This document shows, piece after piece, positions 28,843 to 37,498 of a stretch of 64,000 nucleotides of DNA; the first letter of the stretch is position 1, and each line of letters starts with the position of its first letter. Both the position numbers and the translations under genes were made by a program. The notes below the pieces were generated by a model. It was not told the DNA's origin, ran no database searches, and worked only from the letters and a program-made list of their open reading frames with translations. Source of the stretch: JANXQG01 sp963719885 (lineage in GTDB: Bacteria > Planctomycetota > Planctomycetia > Pirellulales > Thermoguttaceae). The stretch spans positions 310,001 to 374,000 of the forward strand of contig CAVRDP010000006.1 of NCBI GenBank assembly GCA_963719885.1, in the 5' to 3' direction.

Positions 28843-28880
28843 AAAAGGGCAGGAAACCGCGAGGTCCCCTGCCCTTTTCC
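28843..28880 (+). terminator. Rho-independent terminator after BBP7 gene
   Basis: AAAAGGGCAGG (28843-28853) pairs perfectly with CCTGCCCTTTT (28868-28878), an 11-bp stem with a 14-base loop ending in T residues. It lies 22 bases after the stop codon and, being symmetric, may also terminate the convergent PEP-CTERM gene. Confidence 0.85.
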
Positions 28881-28964
28881 TTTGGGAGGATCGACAAACG
28901 TGCGTTATTGGGAGGTTGACTCAGCGATTCTCCATTCTCCATTGGTTAAAGTCGTCCACGCGGT

Positions 28965-30723
28965 TCAGGCCACGAGGGCAATGCGCCGGGCCTTTCGGCG
29001 AACTCGATAGACAAGCAGGCCAACGACACCTGCTCCCAATAGGACGCAGGTTGACGGTTCGGGCACCACGGCGAACTGGCTACCGCCCGAGTTGAGGTTG
29101 TTGACAATCGCCCACGAGGTCCCTACGCCGCCGGGACTCACAGCGACGCCCCAACTTCCGGCCAATTGGCTCAACGGTATTTTATCCGTCACCTCATACT
29201 CCTGCAGGAACGCCGAAAGCGAACCGGCATAACCCTGCATGGCCGGTGTGACCGCAGCCCCTTTCGATGTGAGGGTGCTCGCGTTCACCCATTGGTTCTG
29301 GCTGTCCAACTCGGCGAGGTAGGTACTGTAGACGGTCGAGATTTGTCCGCCGTCCATCGAGGTGTTGATGGCATCGTCAAACGACATTTGCATGGCGAGG
29401 GTCGTCGTGCCGGAAACTCCCCCGATATCGACGACGTCGCTGGACAAGTTCCAAACGTCCGAGCTCAATGGGAATGCCGGCGATGGTTGTCCCCTGCCGG
29501 TTCCGAACTTGTTCACGCCGTTCTCGTCGTTGTTTCGATTGCGCCAGGCCATGGTCACGGTCATGGCGCTGCTGACCGCCGTGCTGTCGAGGATCTGGCA
29601 CTCGCTGCCGACGGTGCCGGTCCCGCTCGAAATGGTAGGAACACCGCCGCCTCTTGCAATGATCGTGTTGGTGTTCGGCGAATTCTTATAGCTGGCTTTC
29701 GTACCGGCCGTGCCGGCGTATTCCACGAGCGAAGAAAGGCTGTTCAACGAGGAGAACGAAGCAATCTGCGCATTTGCCGCGATCGGCGCCGAGAGCGGCG
29801 CGCCGAATTGTTGTACCGTGCCCCCGGAAACCGGGCCGCCCGTGGCCGCAAAGCCCACGTTGGCGGCGGAGACCTTATAGTCCACACCGAGCGAGGGATA
29901 GTTCGTGGTGTCGTGGACCGAAGCCGCTTCGCCGGTGACTACGCTCAAACTGGCAGAGTCGCTGTACTTCACCTTACCCATGCCTGAGACTTCGATCGAC
30001 AAGGGCACGGAAACGGTCCCGCCGTGGTTGATCGTTGTGTCGGCGAACACTTGTCCGACGCTGGTCACTGCGCACGATCGTAGCGTTGTTCGAACCCCCT
30101 GTGGAGGTCACCGAATAGCCGGTCAGCGGCACCATGGCGCCGGAGAGAAGTCCGCCAGGGTCCGCCGTCGGGGTCAGGTCGAGTGGACTCTTCTTCGAAT
30201 CGCCGGACACGACCGTAAGTTTCCGTGGCTGGAGCGGGTCAATCACCACGGTCGCGGGCAACGAAGTCATCTTCTGGCCGGCGCTATTAGTGCCGGAAAC
30301 CGTCAGGGTTGCATTTTGGGTACCAGACTTCTTCAGCGCGCCGCCGTTGACCTGTCCGTTGAGGGTCACCTCGTCCCCGGCACCCAGAGGGCCGGACGTC
30401 GGCGTAAGGGTTAGGCCAGGGGAAAGCGACGAAATATCCCAGTTCAAACTATTCGAGCTCGAATTCAGCACTATGCCGCTTATATCCAGGGTGCCCGTCC
30501 CGAGAAGAAAGCGGTCGGTGCTCCCGTTCACCGACAAGGAAGCACTCAAACCAAACGAACCGCCAGGAAAAATGCTGGGAGACACCGAAGTTCCGATATG
30601 GCTGGTTTCACCAAACGGTTTAGGAATAATGGTGGCACCACTTGCCGTATAGCCACAGAAGAAAAGAAGGAGGAGAAAAGCGACGAACCGTCGCCCCGCC
30701 AAGCCATAATGGTTGCGCAACAT
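28965..30723 (-). CDS. PEP-CTERM-anchored exported protein, one frameshift
   Basis: About 585 residues after one base is restored near 30066. An N-terminal signal (FVAFLLLLFFCGYTASG) is followed by Ser/Thr/Gly-rich beta domains (SPGLTLTPTSGPLGAGDEVT, LTVSGTNSAGQKM) resembling filament-type repeats. A long C-terminal half ends in the sorting signal VVPEPSTCVLLGAGVVGLLV with a hydrophobic helix and RVRRKARR basic tail. PEP-CTERM tails are recognised by an exosortase, which removes them and anchors or releases the protein at the envelope. No exosortase is in the window. It likely faces the outside. Confidence 0.82.
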
Positions 30724-31179
30724 GAGCCGGAATCCCTTTTATTGTGCTTGCGAGTACGAACGCTGCCTCAATTTGACGCTTGTTTCAGTTCAGCAGCGCG
30801 CGCAGCGACGCCCGTAAGCACTCCGGGACTCGACTACGACGAAAACGCTGCCTCACGGTTGGGTGACTAAGGCCGAACGCCGGTAATTCATCTCTGATGA
30901 ACCCTGCAATCCCTATCATACTAAAACTCGCAAACTTTGCAAGCGATTTGCACGAGCAATCCAAAATATTTTTGGATTATGCCGATAAAACCACCTCGCG
31001 GGAATTGCCCACAACCCATAATTTTCGCCATAACTTGCGTAGCCAAAAGTAGTTACGCATATTGCCAGGTTGTTCCTTGTGGCCAGATCGCTACACAAGT
31101 TAGAACGGGCAAGACGATAAAAAATTCGCCTCGGGCCCAAAATTAGTGATCGAATGATCAGATGATCGGAGCGAGAAAG
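30724..31179. other. Intergenic region upstream of the PEP-CTERM gene
   Basis: About 455 bases, more AT-rich than the flanks. It should contain the promoter of the leftward PEP-CTERM gene. I see a scatter of TTTTGGATTATG-like AT stretches but no convincing -35/-10 pair, and no gene. Confidence 0.4.
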
Positions 31180-32827
31180 CTACCAATCCCACTCGATTCC
31201 ACAACTCACGCCGTCGTAGAATACCGAGCCTTTGGTGTTGATGAGATTGACGGTGCTCTCCGGAACCGAGGAAAACTCCATCTGCTCCGGAGCACGGGCA
31301 ATGTCGCCCACCCACAACATGTCGTAGGATACGTGCCCGACAAGGTTGGGCAAGAACTTGTAGCTTCCCGACACGCCGAACCCGCCGGCAAAAGCGATAT
31401 TGGCCTGCACATGCGCTAGACGGATCGTACCTGTTTCCCAGGGGCTCGCTATTAGTTAATTGCGAGTAAGGCAATGCTGGGTCGGGGACATTGCCGCCAC
31501 CGTCGAAACCAAATCGGGTCTGGATGAGACTGAACTGGTGGGCGAAGTTTATGAACATGCCGGCATTGCCGTGCGTATCCACGCACCAGCGACAAAAGCG
31601 ATACTCGAGTTTTCCGCCCGACTGAAATCCCAGCAGCGTGTTGTAGGTGGCCACCGAATAGTCACCAGCATGCGTGAATTCCGGCGCCGGTGGTGTTGTC
31701 GGCGTGTAAGTTGCGGCCGCGTACTCTTTGCCCGAGCTTTGGTAGTCGAACTTTTCGTTGATGACCATGCCTTTCATGCCGAAGAAGTACGAGTAGTAAT
31801 AGCCGTGCTGGCATTCGCGATACCAGTGGCCGTTGGGATTCATCACGAGTTGATCGGGCTGATTGTGGCCGTTAAAGCGATAGTTCAGTTCGAATTCATT
31901 GAAATTGCTGGTATAGCTTGACGACATCGTATCGGAGCGATTGAATGCCTGGTCGTAATTCAGGCCGCGTTGCGAGAATGACTGGGCTATCAGTTCCTGT
32001 TGTTTCCCGTTAAGTGGCAGAAAAATAGGGAAGGGGCTGGTCAAACTTCCCTGGTAATACAGAACCGTCGGCGGCACGAGGGGAAGAATCTGTTGGATGT
32101 AAGGCGTTGTGTCGTAGAACGGGATGATCGATCCGTTGACCGTCAGCGAGGACGAGAAGTTCTCGAAACCGTTGAAGCCGAATTCGAGGAAGTGGTCCCT
32201 CTCTTCGCCGTCCCTTCCCAGGAACCGGCTGATCGTCAGGCCCCAGGCCGGGCTGACCGTTTGCGTCGGCGTGTGGACCTCCAAAGCCGCGGTCTGGATC
32301 TCGTCGTTCAAGTACTGATCATAGTTCACCTGGGTTTGGACGCCGCTGCTGGTGACGACAACGCTGCCCGCGGGAAGGGGACCGGCTCCCACGGAATTCG
32401 TTCCCAGCCGTTGATTGGCGGGTCGCGTCATGGCCATCACCGAAACTGAGGTATCGGCGGACCACGTCGGCGGCAAGCAGTGTCCACCACCACACCATTC
32501 ACAAACCCCCGAGGGCGTATCGCCGAATATGCCGCCAATCGGCGTTTGATGTTCACCCACCAGAGTTGGGTCGGGGTCGGGCATGCTGTCGGGCATGGGA
32601 GACGGTTTCGGCTTTTCGCTTGACGGAATGACCTCCGCGTGGCCCTCCGGTGTTGGTTGAGGTGTGGCCCAGTCTCCGTCTCCGGCCCACGCCCGATGGC
32701 CAAGAAGCAGTCCGACCCACGCCAGGGTCACGAGAACTGGTTTCACGACCTCAGACCACCGACAAGAGCGGCCGCCAAAACCCGGTCGTGAAACCAGTTC
32801 TAAAATGCGCCGAATAGCGATTTTCAC
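31180..32827 (-). CDS. Second BBP7-family outer-membrane protein, one frameshift
   Basis: About 549 residues. The GTG at 32827 has GGAGG eight bases upstream; an ATG at 32842 is an alternative. After a signal region (VTLAWVGLLLGHRAWAGDGD) comes a Pro-rich spacer and a cysteine cluster (CEWCGGGHC). Barrel strands follow (HFLEFGFNGFENFSSSLTVN, NFNEFELNYRFNG, GKLEYRFCRWCVDTHGNAGM). The frame breaks in a GGGG run at 31441-31444. The true end continues TIRLAHVQANIAFAGGFGVS to GVSCGIEWDW. The homopolymer position makes a sequencing indel likely. It is paralogous to the gene at 27476-28821. Confidence 0.78.
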
Positions 32828-32842
32828 CAGACTGTCCTCCAT

Positions 32843-33358
32843 AATATCCTTCGCGAGGTCTTGCGCACCCGGGCAACGTCAGCGGAAATCCTTTGCCTCG
32901 TTTATCTTGGCCAGCCGACTCGCCGGTCATGGTTCGCTCGCCGTCTTCTCCACACAGTACGAGGATGCGAACAACTGCCTAATCGACCAGTTTTTGCCCG
33001 CAGAACACAAATAATCGTTAAAATCCTCCTGAAGGCTCCGAATTATGTTATCGACAAAATCTATTTGATAGTAAAATCTATTGCAAATTACCTATCTTTA
33101 CAACCGGCCGCAACCGCGGCCGTTCGTCAAGCGGAGTTCATTCCGTTTGTCTCAAGAGCAAGGCACCGGAATAAATTCCGTTTTTTGCCAACGCCTGCCC
33201 GCCGGGCAATGAATTTGATAGAATTCTCCTTCTTACGGCCCGCGAGGGCCGATTTTCCAGACGCCTTTTCTGAATTACCTCGCTCGCTTGGCCGGAGCCG
33301 GCCGATCGGGGTGCTATTGGGTGGCGTCTACGGCCCTTTCTAGCGGGAACTCGCCACC
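32843..33358. other. Divergent intergenic region, about 515 bases
   Basis: Lies between the leftward BBP7 gene and the rightward SEC-C-like gene, so both promoters should be here. An AT-rich core spans about 33000-33110. A small hairpin with a T tail (CGGAATAAATTCCGTTTTTT, 33167-33186) could be a terminator or attenuator for a transcript entering from the left. No gene recognised. Confidence 0.45.
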
Positions 33359-35479
33359 ATGGCCCTTGACGCTTATTCCCTTTGTCCGGGCGGAACCGGC
33401 AAGAAAATCAAGTTCTGTTGCCCCGACTTCTTATCTGAGCTGGAGAAGATCGATCGCATGATCGAAGGCGAGCAGTTCATCGCCTGTATCCAACATATCG
33501 ATCAGCTCGAAGAGAAGGGCCAATGCCGGGCCTGCCTGATGGCGATCAAGTCGGAACTCCTGCGCGTGACCAACCAACTCGACGGGGCGCCGGCCTACGT
33601 GGCCAGCTTCGTCGACCGCTTTCCGCAAAATTCCACGGCCTGGTCCGAATCGGCCTTGCTGACAGCGGTCTCGGAAGGCGGCCAGGCAGCCATGGGCAAG
33701 CTGCAGCGAGCCATCGCCCTGTGCGACGGCCATATTCAAAGCCGCGTCTATGAGGCGGCCGCCGTTGTCGGCAACGTGTTGATCCAAGAAGGTCATTGGG
33801 TGGCCGGCCGGGCCTTGCTCCAGTTTCTGACCACGTTAGATCCGCAAGATCGCGAGACGGTGGAACGACTGATCCAAATCGACCGATCGGCTGAGATTCC
33901 TCTACTACTGAAGAGTGATCCGCCGATGCTGGATTGTCCGCCCGACGCCCCCTGGCGGGCAAAGTTTGAAGCGGCTACTGCCCCGTTGAAGAAGGCCCAA
34001 TGGCAGGAAACGGCCGATCGCCTGACCGCACTGGCGGGCGAAGCGGCCGACGCACCCGCCGTATGGAATCATCTGGCGTCGGTCCGTAGCTGGCTGGCCG
34101 ACGATGCTGGAGCACGGGAGGCGCTGCGGAAGTTCGCCACGTTGTCCGTCGCTTTGGAAGATGCCGTGGAATCTGAAGCCATGGCGATGTTGATGAGCGA
34201 ATCGCCGTTGGGCGATGACGTTGAAATCGTTCGCTGGACGTGGCCGGTCCGCGACTGGCAGCGGCTGCACGAATCGCTTCTGTCTGATCGCCACGTAGTC
34301 CCGGTTCCGGTCGACGGATCCCAATGGCCGGTCGACGATTCCCCTCCGCCGCGAATGGCGGGAATGTTGCTCGATCGTGTCGCACTGGGCAGCGACGACG
34401 GCTTCTCCTTAGACACCATGCCGGGCGTCCTCGGGCAATTGCTCTTGTTCGGCCGGGAGACCGATCGGGCGGCACGGCTGGAAATTGTTGGCCTGACGAA
34501 GACCGAAGCCGATCAGGCCAAGGCGATTCTTCGCCAGGCCGGCGGCGACAGCCTGGAACCGGAGCCGGAAGAAACGCTTATGGCAAAGACATCCGCCAGC
34601 CATCAACTGATCGCGCATCGCTGGGTTCCACCTCGTGGCGCGCCAAGAGCCCAGGTGGATGCGTTGCTGGTCCAGGATTTCCGCCAAGCGCTGCTGAACC
34701 GCTGGCCGGACCATCCGCTGGGCGTTCTCGGTGGTCGATCGTTGCGACAAGCGGCCGCCGATCCCGCAGCCCGAGTGAAGGCCCTGGCGGCCATTCTCGT
34801 CATGCAACAATGGTCGGGCCGTTCTCCGGCGGAGTTCGATTTCAACGATTTGCGGTCCCAACTCGGCCTGCCGACCCTGGGGCCGATCGAGCCGCAGCTT
34901 GGCGAGGTCCGCTGGCTGCCGCTGGTGCGTCTCGTCCGGGTCGAGGTGGAAAAATTGTCAGACGACGACTTGGTGCTCGCCTTCCATCGCGCCGGGCTGT
35001 ATCACGCCTGGGACGCCGCGCGGAAGTTTGCCCGGGCCGTGATCGATCGCCCGGTCTTCGCCCGCCGCCCGGAACGCATGGAGGCCTATCGACTCCTGGC
35101 CCAATCGGCGACGACCTTGGAGGATGGCATGGCAAGCATCGACGAAGGACGTCGCAACGCGCTTTCCAACGGCCAGTCGTGTGCCGTTTGGGATCTGATG
35201 GAGCTCTCGTTCCGCTTTGGGCACGGCGACGTTGAACCCGCCATGCAGTTGATGCAGCACATCGAGTCGCGACATATCCAGGAACAGGGCGTGGCCCAGG
35301 CCTTGACGCAGTTGTTGATCAATGTTGGGCTGTTGAATCCCGATGGAACGCCCGTCGCCGCGCCCGGCCGCCGCGCCGCGGCCGAGGTTCCCTCGCCGGC
35401 CGCCGAGTCCTCGAAGCTCTGGACCCCTGGCAGCGAATCGCCCGGTTCCGGCGGCAAGCTCTGGACGCCCGGCAGCTAG
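33359..35479 (+). CDS. SEC-C-like, TPR-like conserved planctomycete protein
   Basis: 706 residues. The N-terminus (YSLCPGGTGKKIKFCC) resembles the SEC-C zinc-binding tail (CPCGSGKKYKxCC) but lacks the middle Cys and stands first rather than last. The body is helical with TPR-like repeats (WRAKFEAATAPLKKAQWQET; AWDAARKFARAVIDRPVFAR). The extreme C-terminus repeats SKLWTPGS and GKLWTPGS, a short tail motif I associate with planctomycete proteins of this kind and which may be a binding peptide. No signal or membrane segment, so presumably cytosolic. Function unknown. A clean open frame of this size with strong third-position GC bias supports it. Confidence 0.8.
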   Translation: MALDAYSLCPGGTGKKIKFCCPDFLSELEKIDRMIEGEQFIACIQHIDQLEEKGQCRACLMAIKSELLRVTNQLDGAPAYVASFVDRFPQNSTAWSESALLTAVSEGGQAAMGKLQRAIALCDGHIQSRVYEAAAVVGNVLIQEGHWVAGRALLQFLTTLDPQDRETVERLIQIDRSAEIPLLLKSDPPMLDCPPDAPWRAKFEAATAPLKKAQWQETADRLTALAGEAADAPAVWNHLASVRSWLADDAGAREALRKFATLSVALEDAVESEAMAMLMSESPLGDDVEIVRWTWPVRDWQRLHESLLSDRHVVPVPVDGSQWPVDDSPPPRMAGMLLDRVALGSDDGFSLDTMPGVLGQLLLFGRETDRAARLEIVGLTKTEADQAKAILRQAGGDSLEPEPEETLMAKTSASHQLIAHRWVPPRGAPRAQVDALLVQDFRQALLNRWPDHPLGVLGGRSLRQAAADPAARVKALAAILVMQQWSGRSPAEFDFNDLRSQLGLPTLGPIEPQLGEVRWLPLVRLVRVEVEKLSDDDLVLAFHRAGLYHAWDAARKFARAVIDRPVFARRPERMEAYRLLAQSATTLEDGMASIDEGRRNALSNGQSCAVWDLMELSFRFGHGDVEPAMQLMQHIESRHIQEQGVAQALTQLLINVGLLNPDGTPVAAPGRRAAAEVPSPAAESSKLWTPGSESPGSGGKLWTPGS

Positions 35480-35491
35480 AATTCCAGGGGC

Positions 35492-35581
35492 AAATTCCAA
35501 ATCTCAAATCCGCGTTTGTTTGGAATTTTGAATTCAGAACTTGGAATTTGTTTGAGATTTCGGATTTGAGATTTGGAATTT
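35492..35581. repeat. Perfect 21-bp inverted repeat ending at the ribD start codon
   Basis: AAATTCCAAATCTCAAATCC plus G (35492-35512) is the exact reverse complement of 35561-35581, separated by 48 bases that contain further copies of GGAATTT and AATTTG. The right arm ends at the base before the ribD ATG, so the start codon abuts a possible hairpin. No ribosome-binding site is visible upstream of that ATG. Confidence 0.85.
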
Positions 35582-36734
35582 ATGGATCAACCTTCGCTCG
35601 ACCTCTGGCACATGCAAAGGGCCCTGGAGTTGGCTGCTCAAGGGCAAGGCTTCGTCGAACCGAACCCGATGGTCGGCTGCGTGATCGCCCGCGGCGCGGA
35701 GATCGTGGGCGAAGGCTGGCATCGCCGTTTCGGACAGGCGCACGCCGAGGTCGAAGCCTTGCACATTGCCGGCCCGCGGGCCCGCGGAGCGACACTCTAC
35801 GTGACGCTGGAGCCCTGTTGCCACCACGGCAAGACTCCGCCTTGTACCCATGCCCTGCTTGCGGCCGGGGTCGCGCACGTGGTGGCGGCCATGGCCGACC
35901 CGTTTCCCCGAGTTGCCGGCGGCGGCCTAGTGGAACTTCGCGCGGCCGGCGTCGATGTTCGAACCGGTGTCCTGGAAAACGAAGTCCGAAAGCTCAACGC
36001 CCCATATTTGAAACTTCTCTCGGCAGGCAAGCCATGGGTCGTGGCCAAGTGGGCCATGACGCTCGATGGGAAGATCGCGACGCGCTCTGGCGATAGTCGC
36101 TGGATCTCCAGTCCCGCATCGCGGCAGTTGGTCCATCAACTTCGCGGCCGCATGGATGCGATCGTGGTCGGTCGGGGAACCGCGGCGGCCGACGATCCCC
36201 GATTGACGGCCCGGCCGCCGACCACGACCACGACCACGACCATGGGTACATGGTGCCCGACATGGTGCCCGCCGCGGACGGCCTTGCGGATCGTGGTCAA
36301 CACGCGGGCCTCACTTTCGCTCACAAGCCAGTTGGTTCGCACCGCACGGGAAGTGCCGGTGCTGGTGGCCGTCGGCCCCGAGGCGGCTAGCGCCGACTGC
36401 GGCCATCTTCAGGCGGCGGGGTGCGAAGTTCTGGTTTGTGACGGGCCGACATCGCAGTCCCGGCTGGAAATGTTGCTCGACGAACTGGGCCGGCGGCGCA
36501 TGACCAATGTGCTGATCGAGGGTGGCGGCCGGCTCTTGGGAAGTCTTTTCGATGCCCGGTTGATCGACGAAGTTCACGTGTTCATCGCCCCCAAGTTGGC
36601 AGGCGGCGGCGAGGCGCCCAGTCCGGTCGCCGGTTTGGGTGTGGAGACAATCTCCGCTGCCCTGGCGCGTGGAGGACATCGCCGTCCGGGAGATCGCCGG
36701 CGACGTCTATATAAATGGGCGGATCGTGCGGTAG
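35582..36734 (+). CDS. ribD: RibD bifunctional riboflavin deaminase/reductase, one frameshift
   Basis: Makes 5-amino-6-ribitylamino-uracil phosphate from the GTP cyclohydrolase II product in riboflavin synthesis. The deaminase half has the zinc motif HAEVEAL and PCCHHGKTPPC; the reductase half has KWAMTLDGKIATRSGDSRWI, VGRGTAAADDPRLTAR and LIEGGGRLLGSLF. A single base change near 36670 restores the usual end (AVREIAGDVYINGRIVR) to a TAG at 36732-36734, giving about 384 residues. Palindrome A at 36239-36254 inserts TTTTTTMGTWCPTWCPP after ARPP in the reductase domain. No other rib gene is next to it. Confidence 0.93.
36239..36254. repeat. Palindrome A inside ribD
   Basis: ACCATGGGTACATGGT, perfect arms. 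It is preceded by four ACCACG/ACCATG steps (a short CGACCA tandem) and followed by GCCCGACATGGTGCCCGC, the longer form also seen at 9611-9660. All of it stays in frame. Confidence 0.9.
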
Positions 36735-36878
36735 GAGCGGCATTTCCCACATCATGCACCAACCGGGTTTGCAGCTAGACCTAGGCGGGGCACCTTGGTA
36801 AGATGCATGACCATGCGACGCGGGATCGGTTTCCGGCCGACGGTAACTGGGAAATGTCGAAAAACGGAGCCGGCAGGG

Positions 36879-37493
36879 ATGCAATTCCTCGAACCCGCAG
36901 TGCAAAGCGATCTGGCGGCGGGCCGGGCGATCCGGCTCAACCTCGGCGGCGGCGCACGGCAAATTGCCGGCTTCTATAACCTCGATCGCGTGGCCCTGCC
37001 GGGCGTCGATATCCTTGCCGATCTCAACGAACCGCTGACGGCCCTGCCCGACAACTGCGTTGCCGAAATCGTCTGCCGGCACGTGCTCGAGCACGTGCCG
37101 CGGTTCATGGAATTGATGGCGGAAATCCACCGCGTGGCGCGGCCGGAAGGAAGGATCGAGATCGCCGTCCCGCATTTCTCGAATCCCTACGGCTACTCCG
37201 ATCCTACCCACGTGCGGTTCTTCGGGCTGTATACGTTCTATTACTTCTGCGACGAAGCCGATCAGCCGCGGCGCAAGGTGCCGAACTTCTACAGCCCCGC
37301 AAGGTTTACGGTCGAGAGCGTCCGCTTCCGGCTGCTCAGACAATCGCTTTTCGACCGCATTGTGCGCACTGCGCTCGAGCCGCTCATCAATCTGGGCATC
37401 GCCAGCCTCGACTGCTACGAACGCCGCCTGTGCCGGCTGTTCCCCGTCGAGGAGGTAAAGTACGTCCTACGGCCGGTGAAGCAGTTGCCGTAA
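36879..37493 (+). CDS. SAM-dependent methyltransferase (class I)
   Basis: 204 residues from ATG 36879, with GGAG about ten bases upstream. The glycine-rich SAM loop is RLNLGGGARQIAGFYNLD, followed by the acidic strand end LADLNEPLTALPDNC, and VCRHVLEHVPRFMELMAEIH as in small-molecule methyltransferases of the Methyltransf_11 type. The DPTHVRFF motif and the C-terminal FYSPARFTVESVRF also occur in members that act on sugars or glycans. Substrate unknown. It sits between ribD and the membrane glycosyltransferase-like gene, convergent with the latter. Confidence 0.8.
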   Translation: MQFLEPAVQSDLAAGRAIRLNLGGGARQIAGFYNLDRVALPGVDILADLNEPLTALPDNCVAEIVCRHVLEHVPRFMELMAEIHRVARPEGRIEIAVPHFSNPYGYSDPTHVRFFGLYTFYYFCDEADQPRRKVPNFYSPARFTVESVRFRLLRQSLFDRIVRTALEPLINLGIASLDCYERRLCRLFPVEEVKYVLRPVKQLP

Positions 37494-37498
37494 CCACG

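Noticed and set aside
35840..35860. TGTACCCATG in ribD as a palindrome A copy
   Set aside because: It encodes the conserved PPCTHALL zinc-site region of RibD and has no pairing arm.
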